Source: Aquabacterium fontiphilum (lineage in GTDB: Bacteria; Pseudomonadota; Gammaproteobacteria; Burkholderiales; Burkholderiaceae_C). Taken from it: a stretch of DNA of 64,000 nucleotides. Position 1 is the first letter of the stretch. The number at the start of each line of letters is the position of its first letter. The position numbers and the translations under genes were made by a program. Location of the stretch: the NCBI RefSeq assembly GCF_009909205.1, contig NZ_JAAAPN010000009.1, forward strand, positions 1 through 64,000, in the 5' to 3' direction. Of this stretch, positions 35,961-44,551 are shown one piece after another. The notes under the pieces are model-generated. The model was given only the letters and a program-made list of their open reading frames with translations, searched no databases and was not told the DNA's origin.

Positions 35961-38240
35961 TCACTGTTGTTGTTGCTGGGCCTGTTCGCCGCCGGCTTCA
36001 CCACCGGCTTCGAGCGGCTGCTGCTCGGCACGCGGTGCGCGCTCACGACGCTCACCGCCGCGGTCACCGCGGTCGCCACGGTCACGACGGGGGCGATCGC
36101 CACGGTCACCACGGTCACCGCGCTCTTCGCGCTCGGGCATGCCCTCAGGGCGCTCCAGCAGAGCCTTCATGGACAGCTTGACGCGACCCTTCTCGTCGGT
36201 CTCCAGCACCTTGACCTTGACGATCTGGCCTTCGGTCAGGTAGTCGGACACCTTCTCGACGCGCTCGTGGGCGATCTGGCTGATGTGCAGCAGGCCGTCC
36301 TTGCCGGGCAGCAGGTTCACCAACGCACCGAAATCGAACAGCTTGGTGACGGCGCCTTCGTAGGTGGCACCAATCTCGACCTCGGCCGTGATCTCGCCGA
36401 TGCGGCGCATGGCTTCGTCGGCCTTGGCGGCGTCGGTGGAAGCGATGGTGATGGAGCCGTCTTCCGAGATGTTGATCTGGCAGCCGGTTTCTTCGGTCAG
36501 GGCACGGATGGTCGCACCACCCTTGCCGATCACATCACGGATCTTCTCGGGGTTGATCTTCATGGTGTACAGGCGGGGAGCGAACTCGGAGACTTCCGTG
36601 TTCGCGCCAGCCATGGCCTCGACCATCTTGCCCAGGATGTGCAGGCGGGCTTCCTTGGCCTGCGCCAGAGCGACCTGCATGATTTCCTTGGTGATGCCCT
36701 GGATCTTGATGTCCATCTGCAGGGCGGTCACGCCGGTGGTGGTGCCGGCCACCTTGAAGTCCATGTCGCCGAGGTGATCTTCGTCACCCAGGATGTCGGT
36801 CAGGACGGCGAACTTGTTGCCTTCCTTGATCAGACCCATGGCGATGCCCGCCACGTGGGCCTTCATCGGCACACCGGCATCCATCATGGCCAGACAGCCA
36901 CCACAGACCGAGGCCATCGACGACGAACCGTTGGACTCGGTGATCTCGGAAACCACGCGCACGGTGTAGGCGAAGTCTTCCTTGGCGGGCAGCAGCGGCA
37001 CCAGAGCGCGCTTGGCCAGACGGCCGTGGCCGATTTCGCGGCGCTTGGGGCTGCCCACGCGACCGGTTTCGCCCGTGGCGAACGGCGGCATGTTGTAGTG
37101 GAACAGGAAGGTGTCGCGGAAGTCGCCAGTCAGCGCATCGATGCGCTGAGCGTCTTGCTCGGTGCCCAGCGTGGCGATGACCAGGGCCTGGGTTTCACCA
37201 CGGGTGAACAGCGCAGAGCCGTGCACGCGCGGCAGCACGCCGGTGCGGATCTCGATGGGGCGCACGGTGCGGGTGTCGCGGCCGTCGATGCGGGGCTCGC
37301 CTGCCAGGATCTGGCTGCGCACGATCTTGGCCTCGATGTCAAACATCAGGTTGTCGACCTTGACATCATCGAAGGCCACACCTTCAGCCGTCAGGGCGGC
37401 CTTCACTTCAGCGTAGGCGGTGCGGCAGGCCTGCGTACGAGCCTGCTTGGAGCGGATCTGGTAGGCGGCGCGCAGCGGGCCTTCGGCCAGCGCGTTGACC
37501 TTGCCGATGAAGGCCTCGTCCTTGGCGGGCGGCTGCCAGTCCCACACGGGCTTGCCGGCGTCGCGCACCAGTTCGTGGATGGCATTGATCGCCACGTTAC
37601 CTTGCTCGTGGCCAAAGACGACGCCGCCGAGCATCACCTCTTCAGACAGCTGATCGGCTTCGGATTCGACCATCAGCACGGCGCTTTCGGTGCCAGCGAC
37701 GATCAGGTCCATCTTCGATTCGGCCATCTGAGCGGGGCTGGGGTTCAGCACGTACTCGCCGTTGATGTAGGCCACGCGGGCCGCGCCGATGGGGCCGTTG
37801 AACGGAATGCCAGCCACACTCAGGGCGGCACTCGAGGCAATCATGGCGGCGATGTCGGACTGGACCTCAGGGTTCAGCGACAGCACGTGGATGACCAGCT
37901 GCACTTCGTTGTAGAAGCCCTCAGGGAACAGCGGGCGGATCGGGCGGTCGATCAGGCGCGAGGTCAGGGTCTCGTGCTCGCTGGGCTTGGCTTCACGCTT
38001 GAAGAAGCTGCCGGGGATCTTGCCGGCAGCATAGGTCTTCTCAATGTAGTCGACGGTCAGCGGGAAGAAGTCCTGGCCGGCCTTGGCGCTCTTGGCGCAC
38101 ACCACGGTGGCCAATACGGTGGTGCCTTCGATGTCGACCACGACAGCGCCGGTGGCCTGGCGGGCGATCTCGCCGGTTTCCATGGTGACCGTGCGGCCGC
38201 CCCATTGGAAGGTCTTGGTGACTTTGTTGAACATGGTCAT
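35961..38240 (-). CDS. pnp: Polyribonucleotide nucleotidyltransferase (PNPase)
   Basis: Phosphorolytic 3'-5' exoribonuclease and degradosome component. The 759 residues contain two RNase PH-like domains separated by a helical linker (about 1-545; [20 protein letters not shown] and [18 protein letters not shown] are landmarks), then a KH domain (about 560-620, [16 protein letters not shown]) and an S1 domain (about 625-695, GLLHISQI). The tail is rich in RGD/RDR repeats and ends in a Gln run, longer and more basic than in E. coli, perhaps for RNA or RNase E contact. GGAG stands about 9 bases before the ATG at 38240. The 5' leader has a strong hairpin. Confidence 0.96.
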   Translation of the reverse strand: MTMFNKVTKTFQWGGRTVTMETGEIARQATGAVVVDIEGTTVLATVVCAKSAKAGQDFFPLTVDYIEKTYAAGKIPGSFFKREAKPSEHETLTSRLIDRPIRPLFPEGFYNEVQLVIHVLSLNPEVQSDIAAMIASSAALSVAGIPFNGPIGAARVAYINGEYVLNPSPAQMAESKMDLIVAGTESAVLMVESEADQLSEEVMLGGVVFGHEQGNVAINAIHELVRDAGKPVWDWQPPAKDEAFIGKVNALAEGPLRAAYQIRSKQARTQACRTAYAEVKAALTAEGVAFDDVKVDNLMFDIEAKIVRSQILAGEPRIDGRDTRTVRPIEIRTGVLPRVHGSALFTRGETQALVIATLGTEQDAQRIDALTGDFRDTFLFHYNMPPFATGETGRVGSPKRREIGHGRLAKRALVPLLPAKEDFAYTVRVVSEITESNGSSSMASVCGGCLAMMDAGVPMKAHVAGIAMGLIKEGNKFAVLTDILGDEDHLGDMDFKVAGTTTGVTALQMDIKIQGITKEIMQVALAQAKEARLHILGKMVEAMAGANTEVSEFAPRLYTMKINPEKIRDVIGKGGATIRALTEETGCQINISEDGSITIASTDAAKADEAMRRIGEITAEVEIGATYEGAVTKLFDFGALVNLLPGKDGLLHISQIAHERVEKVSDYLTEGQIVKVKVLETDEKGRVKLSMKALLERPEGMPEREERGDRGDRGDRPRRDRGDRGDRGGERRERAPRAEQQPLEAGGEAGGEQAQQQQQ

Positions 38241-38311
38241 GGGTGAATGCTCCTCGTTGTGGAGACGGCCTGCCGGCCGCCGGGTTTGCCGCGTTCACCC
38301 TTGCGCGATGC

Positions 38312-38358
38312 CATTCCAGGGACCCGGCCCGGCGTGTCTGGACCGGGCCCTTGGAATG
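38312..38358 (-). promoter_or_regulatory. Long hairpin in the pnp leader, possible RNase III/autoregulation site
   Basis: CATTCCA at 38312 pairs with TGGAATG ending at 38358, with G/C-rich inner pairing interrupted by mismatches. It lies 70-120 bases before the pnp start. In E. coli a leader hairpin cut by RNase III lets PNPase repress its own message; this hairpin is in the same place, which suggests but does not prove the same role. Confidence 0.5.
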
Positions 38359-38401
38359 ACACAGCGTTCGCTCGTTCGAGTGAGTCGGCTACGTCAAAAA
38401 C

Positions 38402-38439
38402 AAAAAGCCTGTGCTGGAAGGACACCAGACAGGCTTTTT
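38402..38439 (-). terminator. Intrinsic terminator after rpsO
   Basis: GCCTGT...CTGG pairs with CCAG...ACAGGC (one bulged base) and is flanked by A5 and T5 runs. On the minus strand it is followed by TTTTTGTTTTTG, 16 bases beyond the rpsO stop. It partly separates rpsO from pnp, as in E. coli. Confidence 0.85.
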
Positions 38440-38454
38440 GTCGTCATGCGGTGC

Positions 38455-38724
38455 TTACTTGCGCAGGCCCAGCTTCTGGATCAGCGCAGCGTAGCGATCG
38501 TAGTCCTTGGACTTGAGGTAGTCCAGCAGCTTGCGGCGACGGCTCACCATGCGCAGCAGGCCACGACGACCATGGTGGTCCTTCTTGTTGGCCTTGAAGT
38601 GCGGGGTGAGCTCATTGATGCGGGCGGTCAGCAGCGCGACCTGCACCTCGGGAGAGCCGGTATCGGCCTGGCCACGGGCGTTGGCCTTGATGATGTCGGC
38701 CTTGTTGATGTCTGCAACGGACAT
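38455..38724 (-). CDS. rpsO: 30S ribosomal protein S15
   Basis: An 89-residue ribosomal protein that binds 16S rRNA in the central domain. The conserved stretch [20 protein letters not shown] (about residues 21-40) and [20 protein letters not shown] (about 50-69) are exact family signatures. AGGAAA lies 6 bases before the ATG at 38724. It precedes pnp with a terminator between, the usual order. Confidence 0.97.
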   Translation of the reverse strand: MSVADINKADIIKANARGQADTGSPEVQVALLTARINELTPHFKANKKDHHGRRGLLRMVSRRRKLLDYLKSKDYDRYAALIQKLGLRK

Positions 38725-38897
38725 GATGTTTCCTGAAACGACAGTGCAGACCGACATCTGCCAGCCCGGGCGCGCCTGAGACAAGCGCAACCCATGCGAC
38801 CGGGATGCTGGTTTCTGCGTTGACTTGCGCACCAGGTGAAACCAACCCGGTACGTGCGAACCCGCGACTATATCACAACGCCGAAGGGGGACACACC

Positions 38898-39962
38898 TCA
38901 GATTGCAGCCAACGGCCAGCGCGGCTTGACGTCGAAGGCGGCCGCCGGCTGGGGCTGTGCCAGGCCGGCTTGCAGGCGCATGGCTGCCGCCAGGGCAATC
39001 ATGGCCCCATTGTCGGTGCACAGGTGCATCTCCGGGTAATGCACCCGAAGCCGACGGCGCTGCGCAGCGGCGTCCAGTTGTGCACGCAATCGACGATTGG
39101 CGCCCACCCCCCCGGCCACCACCAGCCGGGTCAGGCCGGTCTGCTTGAGCGCGGCCAGCGATTTTCGCACCAGCACGTCGACGATGGCCGCTTGGGTGGA
39201 GGCGGCCAGATCCGCCAGGACCGGCGCGGACGCGGGGTCGGCCAGCGTGGCAGGCTGGTCGAGCCAACCCAGGCGCACCAGATGGGTGCGTACCGCGGTC
39301 TTCAAGCCCGCAAACGAGAAATCCAGGTTGTCGGCATGCAGCATGGGGCGCGGCAACTCGAACGCGTCGTCGCGCCCCGACTCGGCCAGACGAGACAGGT
39401 GCGGCCCACCGGGGTAAGGCAAGCCCATGAGCTTGGCGGACTTGTCAAAGGCTTCGCCGGCGGCGTCATCGACCGTCTCGCCGAGCAGGCTGTACTGCCC
39501 CACCCCGTCGACCCGCATCAGTTGGGTATGCCCGCCTGATACCAGCAGGGCCACGAAGGGAAACGTGGGAGGGTCAGCCGACAGAAACGGCGACAACAGG
39601 TGCCCTTCAAGATGGTGCACGCCCAGCAAGGGGCGCTGCAGGGCCACACCCAGCGCGCAGGCAAAGCCCGCCCCGACCAGCAGCGCGCCCGCCAGGCCCG
39701 GCCCCCGCGTGTAGGCGATCAGGTCCACATCGGCCAGTGCGCAGCCGGCCTCCTGGACGACTTGGCGCGCCAGCGGCACGACTCGGCGAATGTGGTCGCG
39801 CGAGGCCAGTTCGGGCACCACGCCGCCGTAGGCCTGGTGCATGTCGATCTGACTGTGCAAGGCGTGCGCCAGCAGGCGGGGCACGCCCGCCGCATCGGCG
39901 CGCACCAGCGCCACGCCCGTTTCGTCACAGGACGACTCGACACCCAGGATCAATTGAGACAT
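38898..39962 (-). CDS. tsaD: tRNA N6-adenosine threonylcarbamoyltransferase
   Basis: Transfers the threonylcarbamoyl group to A37 of ANN-reading tRNAs. From ATG 39962 ([20 protein letters not shown]) it has 354 residues; the open frame farther upstream lies over the next gene's control region. The metal-binding HLEGHLLSP (about residue 111-119), [20 protein letters not shown] and the C-terminal CTDNGAMIA are standard. The family was once misnamed O-sialoglycoprotein endopeptidase. It is divergent from the nitrate-type transporter, and the 238-base gap between them holds that operon's control region. Confidence 0.96.
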   Translation of the reverse strand: MSQLILGVESSCDETGVALVRADAAGVPRLLAHALHSQIDMHQAYGGVVPELASRDHIRRVVPLARQVVQEAGCALADVDLIAYTRGPGLAGALLVGAGFACALGVALQRPLLGVHHLEGHLLSPFLSADPPTFPFVALLVSGGHTQLMRVDGVGQYSLLGETVDDAAGEAFDKSAKLMGLPYPGGPHLSRLAESGRDDAFELPRPMLHADNLDFSFAGLKTAVRTHLVRLGWLDQPATLADPASAPVLADLAASTQAAIVDVLVRKSLAALKQTGLTRLVVAGGVGANRRLRAQLDAAAQRRRLRVHYPEMHLCTDNGAMIALAAAMRLQAGLAQPQPAAAFDVKPRWPLAAI

Positions 39963-39980
39963 GCGCGCAGTGTAGTGGAG

Positions 39981-40002
39981 CGCCCCGCACAAACACGGGG
40001 CG
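39981..40002. repeat. 7-bp inverted repeat upstream of the transporter promoter
   Basis: CGCCCCG and CGGGGCG are exact reverse complements, 8 bases apart, lying 20 bases before the sigma-54 -24 element. It could be an activator site or a hairpin at the start of the tsaD message. It does not match the NtrC consensus well. Confidence 0.3.
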
Positions 40003-40020
40003 AAACAGCGGCGCACAGGT

Positions 40021-40036
40021 TGGCACGGCCCTTGCG
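40021..40036 (+). promoter_or_regulatory. Sigma-54 promoter of the nitrate-type ABC transporter operon
   Basis: TGGCACG, four bases, then TTGC: an essentially perfect -24/-12 element with GG at 40022-40023 and GC at 40034-40035. Transcription would start near 40047. Sigma-54 dependence implies an enhancer-binding activator such as NtrC. Confidence 0.8.
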
Positions 40037-40051
40037 TGATTTGCTGTGAGC

Positions 40052-40174
40052 AGGGTCAACGGCGACCTTGCGTGACCTGGGTGACCAACGATGGCGCCCG
40101 GGGCTGTCGACAAAGGTGTCGTCCGAGGCCTGCTTGCGTTTTGGCGCGAGTGGCGCACGGAGACGCCTTTTTTG
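40052..40174 (+). promoter_or_regulatory. ANTAR-type antitermination leader (two A1/G4 hexaloop hairpins and terminator)
   Basis: Hairpin P1: AGGGTC/GACCTT (40052-40069) with loop AACGGC. After a 6-nt linker, hairpin P2 (40076-40102): ten pairs with one bulged A and loop AACGAT. Both loops have A at position 1 and G at position 4, the recognition pattern of ANTAR RNA-binding regulators (NasR, NasT, AmiR). A terminator follows: AGGTGTC-g-TCCG (40114-40125) pairs with CGGAGACGCCT (40158-40168), then six T. The layout matches nitrate-assimilation leaders, in which regulator binding prevents termination in response to nitrate or nitrite. The regulator gene is not in this window. Confidence 0.78.
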
Positions 40175-40200
40175 TTTTGCCACACAGGAACGCTCGCACC

Positions 40201-41445
40201 ATGAACTCGCAGGACCTCAACAAGACCCGCCGGTCGATCTTGAAAACCGCAGCCGCCGCCACTGCCGTCGGGGTTGTGCCTGGTCTCCAGTCCGTCGTCT
40301 GGGCCTCGGGCTCCGACAAGCCGGAGCTGGAAGAGGTCAAGATCGGGTTCATTCCGCTGACCGATTGCGCCTCCGTGGTGATGGCCTCGGTGCTGGGCTT
40401 CGACAAGAAGTACGGCATCAAGATTGTGCCCACCAAGGAAGCCTCGTGGGCCGGCGTGCGCGACAAGTTGGTCAATGGCGACCTGCACATGGCCCACGTG
40501 CTGTACGGCCTGATCTACGGCGTACAGATGGGCATCGGCGGCCCCAAGAAAGACATGGCCGTGCTGATGAACCTGAACCACAACGGCCAGGCCATCACGC
40601 TGTCGAAAGCACTGGCCGACAAGAAGGCCGTGGATGGCGCTTCGCTGGCCAAGCTGATGGGCTCGGACAAGCGCGAGTACACGTTCGCGCAGACCTTCCC
40701 GACCGGCACGCACGCGATGTGGATCTACTACTGGCTGTCGACCTACGGCATCAACCCGATGAAGGATGCCAAGGTCATCACCGTGCCCCCGCCCCAGATG
40801 GTGGCCAACATGCGCGTGGGCAACATGGACGGCTTCTGTGTGGGCGAGCCCTGGAACCACCGCGCCATCATGGACGGCATCGGCGTCACCGCCGCCACCA
40901 CCCAGGAAATCTGGAAAGACCACCCAGAGAAGGTGTTGGGTTGCACCGACGAGTTCGTCAAGAAGTACCCCAACACGGCCCGCGCCGTGGTGATGGCCAT
41001 TCTGGAGGCGGGCAAGTGGATCGACGCAGGCCTGCAGAACAAGCTGAAGATGGCCGAGACCATCGCCGCGAAGTCGTACGTCAACACCGGCGTGGACGCC
41101 ATCAACCAGCGCATCCTGGGCCGCTACCAGAACGGCCTGGGCAAGACCTGGGACGACCCGAACCACATGAAGTTCTACAACGACGGCGTCGTGAACTTCC
41201 CGTACCTGAGCGACGGCATGTGGTTCATGACCCAGCACAAGCGCTGGGGTCTGTTGAAGGACCACCCGGACTACCTGGCCGTGGCCAAGCAGGTCAACAA
41301 GATCGATCTGTACAAACAAGCCGCCAGCGCGCTGAACGTGCCAATTCCCAAGGACGTGATGCGCACGAGCAAGATGATCGACGGCGTGGTGTGGGACGGC
41401 AAGGATCCCAGGAAGTACGCCGACGGCTTCAAGATCAAAGCCTGA
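40201..41445 (+). CDS. nrtA: Nitrate/nitrite-type ABC transporter substrate-binding protein
   Basis: Periplasmic solute-binding protein of the CmpA/NrtA family. The ATG at 40201 follows AGGAA by about 11 bases; earlier in-frame codons overlap the leader. The 414 residues begin with a twin-arginine signal (NKTRRSILKTAAAA). The mature part has VKIGFIPLTDCASVVMASVLG (a run of 21, so given here by position, about residues 45-65), a family mark, then NGDLHMAHVLYGLIYGVQMG and VGEPWNHRAIMDGIGVT. Nitrate, nitrite or cyanate are possible ligands. It leads a three-gene operon under the sigma-54/ANTAR control region, which favours a nitrogen role. A run of hairpins separates it from nrtB and may raise its amount over the other subunits. 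Confidence 0.88.
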   Translation: MNSQDLNKTRRSILKTAAAATAVGVVPGLQSVVWASGSDKPELEEVKIGFIPLTDCASVVMASVLGFDKKYGIKIVPTKEASWAGVRDKLVNGDLHMAHVLYGLIYGVQMGIGGPKKDMAVLMNLNHNGQAITLSKALADKKAVDGASLAKLMGSDKREYTFAQTFPTGTHAMWIYYWLSTYGINPMKDAKVITVPPPQMVANMRVGNMDGFCVGEPWNHRAIMDGIGVTAATTQEIWKDHPEKVLGCTDEFVKKYPNTARAVVMAILEAGKWIDAGLQNKLKMAETIAAKSYVNTGVDAINQRILGRYQNGLGKTWDDPNHMKFYNDGVVNFPYLSDGMWFMTQHKRWGLLKDHPDYLAVAKQVNKIDLYKQAASALNVPIPKDVMRTSKMIDGVVWDGKDPRKYADGFKIKA

Positions 41446-41579
41446 TGCACCAAACGGGTGCAACCCGATCGGTTGTTCGCGCTGCTTTCACTGAGCCCCG
41501 CTGAATCGCTGGCCGCGGAGTGCCACCACAGGCACCGGCTGCACCCCCGTTGCAGCCAGGTCATCCACTTGACTGGATG
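41446..41579 (+). repeat. Four stem-loops in the nrtA-nrtB intercistronic region
   Basis: Stems seen: TGCACC/GGTGCA (41446-41462), directly at the nrtA stop; GTGCC/GGCAC (41520-41535); GGCTGCA/TGCAGCC (41537-41557); CATCCA/TGGATG (41562-41579). None has a T-run. Such structures after a binding-protein gene commonly protect the upstream message from 3' decay. Confidence 0.5.
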
Positions 41580-41665
41580 GCTCCACCGGCCGACTTCTTG
41601 CAGACACCGGATCGGGCCGTTTCACACGACTGCCTGTTTCTCTCGAACCGACTGAGGAGCCCACC

Positions 41666-42592
41666 ATGGTCAGCGCCGTTTTCCACAACCCGCTTGAAGC
41701 CCGCGACGCCGCCCGCGCATCGCAGCCCTCTGCCTCTGCCCCATCCGCCATGCCTGCCGTCTCTGCTACTGCTGCCCCGCCCGCAACCGTCGCCCCCGCG
41801 GCACCGCCCCGGCCGCCCATCGACTGGGGCGGGCTGGCCATCAAGGTGTTCTCGCCGCTGGCCGGCCTGGCGCTGCTCGTGGGCATCTGGGCACTGCTGA
41901 CCGCCAAGGGCACCGGCCCCTTCCCCACGCCGGCCGCCACCTGGGACGCCGCCTACGAGCTGTTCAAGGACCCGTTCTATGACAACGGGCCGAACGATCA
42001 AGGCATCGGCTGGAACATCCTGTTCTCGCTGCAGCGCGTGGCCATGGGCTTTGGTCTGGCGGCGCTGGTGGGCATCCCGCTGGGCTTCATCATCGGCCGC
42101 TTTGCGCTGATCAGCAGCATGCTCAACCCCATCATCAGCCTGCTGCGCCCCGTCTCGCCACTGGCTTGGCTGCCCATCGGCCTGCTGGTGTTCAAGTCGG
42201 CTGACCCGGCTGCCATCTGGACGATCTTCATCTGCTCGATCTGGCCGATGATCATCAACACCGCCGTGGGCGTGCAGCGCGTACCCGACGACTACCTGAA
42301 CGTGGCCAAGGTGCTGAACCTGTCGGAGTGGAAGATCGTCACGCGCATCCTCTTTCCCTCGGTGCTGCCCTACATGCTGACCGGCGTGCGCCTGTCGATC
42401 GGCACCGCCTGGTTGGTGATCGTCGCAGCCGAGATGCTGACCGGCGGCGTGGGCATCGGCTTCTGGGTCTGGGACGAATGGAACAACCTGAACGTCCAGC
42501 ACATCCTGATCGCCATCTTCGTGATCGGCGTGGTGGGCCTGCTGCTGGAGCAGACGCTGGTGGCCATCGCCAAGCGCTTCAGTTTCGAATGA
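41666..42592 (+). CDS. nrtB: Nitrate/nitrite-type ABC transporter permease
   Basis: Inner-membrane permease, 308 residues. After an Ala/Pro-rich, poorly conserved first 55 residues, six hydrophobic spans follow (first at about 65-85, GLALLVGIWALLTAKG). The binding-protein-dependent transport signature lies in the cytoplasmic loop (about 215-235, RVPDDYLNVAKVLNLSEWK), which docks on the ATPase. The pattern SPLAWLPIGLLVFKSADPAAI is typical of NrtB. A GAGGAG site lies 4 bases upstream of the ATG. The N-terminal extension is longer than usual. Confidence 0.9.
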   Translation: MVSAVFHNPLEARDAARASQPSASAPSAMPAVSATAAPPATVAPAAPPRPPIDWGGLAIKVFSPLAGLALLVGIWALLTAKGTGPFPTPAATWDAAYELFKDPFYDNGPNDQGIGWNILFSLQRVAMGFGLAALVGIPLGFIIGRFALISSMLNPIISLLRPVSPLAWLPIGLLVFKSADPAAIWTIFICSIWPMIINTAVGVQRVPDDYLNVAKVLNLSEWKIVTRILFPSVLPYMLTGVRLSIGTAWLVIVAAEMLTGGVGIGFWVWDEWNNLNVQHILIAIFVIGVVGLLLEQTLVAIAKRFSFE

Positions 42593-42626
42593 CCCCGTCC
42601 CATCGTTGATTCGAGGAGATCAGACC

Positions 42627-43427
42627 ATGTCCCACTTCATCGACATCCACCAGACCGAGATGGTGTTCCACACCAAGAAGGGTCGTTTTCATGCGCTGCG
42701 CGAGATCAACCTGGGCATCGACAAGGGCGAATTCGTCGCGCTGATCGGGCATTCGGGTTGTGGCAAATCGACGCTGCTCAACCTGATTGCCGGCCTGTTG
42801 CAACCCACAGCGGGCGGCCTGCTGTGCGATAACAAAGAGATCGCCGGGCCCGGACCCGAGCGCGCGGTGGTGTTTCAGAACCACTCATTGCTGCCCTGGC
42901 TGACGTGTTACCAGAACGTCTACCTGGCGGTTGAACGCGTGTTCGCCGCCAAGGAGGGCAAGGACAAGCTCAAGCAGCGCACCCTGGCCGCGCTGGACCT
43001 CGTGGGCATGAGCCACGCCATCCACAAGCGGCCCGCGGAAATCTCGGGCGGCATGAAGCAGCGTGTGGGCATTGCCCGCGCCCTGGCCATGGAGCCCAAG
43101 GTGCTGCTGATGGACGAGCCTTTTGGCGCGCTGGATGCGCTCACGCGCGCCCACCTGCAGGACGAGTTGCTGAAGATCGTGGCCCGCACGCAGAGCACCG
43201 TGGTCATGGTGACGCACGATGTGGACGAAGCCGTGCTGCTGTCGGACAAGATCGTGATGATGACCAACGGGCCTGCGGCCACCATCGGCGAGGTGCTGCC
43301 CGTGCCGCTGGCGCGCCCCCGCGACCGTGTGGCACTGGCCGAAGACCCGACCTACATGGCCTGCCGCAAAGCGGTGCTCGACTTTCTGTACACCCGGCAC
43401 GGCCATCCGCAGCGCGACGCGGCCTGA
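42627..43427 (+). CDS. nrtD: Nitrate/nitrite-type ABC transporter ATP-binding protein
   Basis: Energises the NrtAB transporter. The ATG at 42627 is preceded by GAGGAG at about 10 bases, giving 266 residues. Walker A GHSGCGKST (about 39-47), Q-loop VVFQNHSLLPW, signature SGGMKQRVGIARAL (about 137-150) and Walker B VLLMDEPFGALD (about 157-168) with the switch His in VTHDVDEAVLL are all present. It lacks the extra substrate-binding-like domain of cyanobacterial NrtC, so it is the NrtD/NasD form. It ends the operon; a second sigma-54 promoter follows 39 bases on. Confidence 0.92.
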   Translation: MSHFIDIHQTEMVFHTKKGRFHALREINLGIDKGEFVALIGHSGCGKSTLLNLIAGLLQPTAGGLLCDNKEIAGPGPERAVVFQNHSLLPWLTCYQNVYLAVERVFAAKEGKDKLKQRTLAALDLVGMSHAIHKRPAEISGGMKQRVGIARALAMEPKVLLMDEPFGALDALTRAHLQDELLKIVARTQSTVVMVTHDVDEAVLLSDKIVMMTNGPAATIGEVLPVPLARPRDRVALAEDPTYMACRKAVLDFLYTRHGHPQRDAA

Positions 43428-43465
43428 GCAGCCCGCCGCTGGGGCCCGCGATGTGCACGCAAACC

Positions 43466-43481
43466 TGGCATGCCGCTTGCA
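43466..43481 (+). promoter_or_regulatory. Second sigma-54 promoter, downstream of nrtD
   Basis: TGGCATG, four bases, TTGCA: a near-perfect -24/-12 element with GG at 43467-43468 and GC at 43479-43480, the same spacing as at 40021. The expected start point is about 43492. No protein-coding frame lies downstream on this strand; the next gene, lgt, is convergent. Confidence 0.65.
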
Positions 43482-43491
43482 ACAGTGCGTG

Positions 43492-43607
43492 TGGCTGCCT
43501 GATTCGCCAGAGCCAGGCGGCCTTCCTCAGCGGGGGTCAGTGGGTCCGCGAATATCCACAGACCTCTTCACGCCTCCTGGCCTACGGGCTGGGGGGCGTC
43601 TTTTTTT
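43492..43607 (+). ncRNA. Candidate sigma-54-dependent small RNA
   Basis: Predicted transcript of about 115 nt between the sigma-54 element at 43466 and an intrinsic terminator. It opens with a 9-bp hairpin, GGCTGCCTG (43493-43501) pairing with CAGGCGGCC (43514-43522), at the very start of the RNA. It ends with ACGCCTCC/GGGGGCGT and seven T. The last 40 nt are antisense to the end of lgt. Nitrogen-regulated sigma-54-dependent small RNAs such as NrsZ of Pseudomonas aeruginosa are known, but I recognise no sequence likeness. The call is an inference from architecture. Confidence 0.5.
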
Positions 43608-44386
43608 GCGGTGACCCACATCAGGGCGCCCAGGGCCACCATCGGCACGCACAACCACTGCCCCATGCTCAGATTCAGTGCGAGCAGGCCGAGGAAATCG
43701 TCGGGCTCGCGGAAGGCCTCTGCCACAAAGCGCAGCGTGCCGTAGCCGATCAGAAAGAGCGCGGCAACCCGCCCCAGGGGACGCGGCTTGCGGCCATACC
43801 ACTGCAACACCGCAAACAGCAGCAGCCCTTCCAATGCGAACTGGTAGAGCTGCGAAGGATGGCGCGGCAGGTCGCTGCCGGATTGCGGGAACACCATGGC
43901 CCAGGGCACGTCGGCCGTGGTGACGCGGCCCCAGAGTTCGCCGTTGACGAAGTTGCCAAGGCGGCCCGCGGCCAGACCGATGGGCACGCATGGCGCCACC
44001 AGATCGGCCACTTCCCGGAAGGTGCGCTGGCGCAGGCGCGCGTACAGCGCCATGGCTGCAATGACACCCAGCAAGCCACCGTGAAAGGCCATGCCGCCCT
44101 GCCAGACGGCCAGGATCTCGCCGGGATGCGCCAGGTAATGGGCCGGTTTGTAGAACAGGACATAACCCAAACGCCCCCCGAGGATGACCCCCATGACGCC
44201 AAAGAACAGCAGGTCTTCGATGGCTTGCCGGTGCCAGCCGGCCTGGGCGAACGGCGCTTGCGCAGCGCGGCGGACCGCCAACCAGTAAAACAGACCGAAT
44301 GCGGTCAGGTAGGTCAGCCCATACCAATGGATGTGGACCGGCCCCAGCGACAGGGCCACAGGATCGAATTGAGGGTGAATCAACAT
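43568..44386 (-). CDS. lgt: Prolipoprotein diacylglyceryl transferase
   Basis: Adds diacylglycerol to the lipobox Cys of prolipoproteins in the inner membrane. From the ATG at 44386 ([23 protein letters not shown]) it has 272 residues with seven spans. The family signature [14 protein letters not shown] (about 142-155) and the conserved [21 protein letters not shown] and [13 protein letters not shown] segments are intact, including the catalytic Arg and His region. It converges on the nitrate-type operon, and its 3' end is overlapped by the plus-strand terminator. Confidence 0.95.
   Translation of the reverse strand: MLIHPQFDPVALSLGPVHIHWYGLTYLTAFGLFYWLAVRRAAQAPFAQAGWHRQAIEDLLFFGVMGVILGGRLGYVLFYKPAHYLAHPGEILAVWQGGMAFHGGLLGVIAAMALYARLRQRTFREVADLVAPCVPIGLAAGRLGNFVNGELWGRVTTADVPWAMVFPQSGSDLPRHPSQLYQFALEGLLLFAVLQWYGRKPRPLGRVAALFLIGYGTLRFVAEAFREPDDFLGLLALNLSMGQWLCVPMVALGALMWVTAKKDAPQPVGQEA
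43570..43607 (+). terminator. Intrinsic terminator overlapping the lgt stop codon
   Basis: ACGCCTCC (43570-43577) pairs with GGGGGCGT (43592-43599; one G-T pair) and is followed by C and seven T. It acts on the plus strand, ending nrt read-through and the candidate small RNA. Its first base belongs to the lgt stop codon on the other strand. Confidence 0.7.
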
Positions 44387-44443
44387 GCGCCCGACGATAC
44401 CGCATCGTGGCAGGGCAGACGGCACCACTCAGGACCGGGCGAG

Positions 44444-44472
44444 AAAAAAAGGCCCCGCCAGCGGCGAGGCCT
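44444..44472 (-). terminator. Intrinsic terminator downstream of marR
   Basis: On the minus strand GGCCTCGCC pairs with GGCGGGGCC around a short GCT loop (one mismatch), followed by seven T. It ends the MarR message, about 80 bases past its stop, and precedes lgt. Confidence 0.85.
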
Positions 44473-44551
44473 CAACTTGAACACTCCTGAATGCAACGTG
44501 CGGCAAGCTTGCCAGATCGTCACGCGGCCGATTATATGGGTGCAAATCGGT

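Noticed and set aside
40036..40200. In-frame upstream extension of nrtA to about 40036
   Set aside because: It lies over the leader hairpins and terminator, and would hide the Tat signal that starts at the ATG at 40201 behind an AGGAA site.
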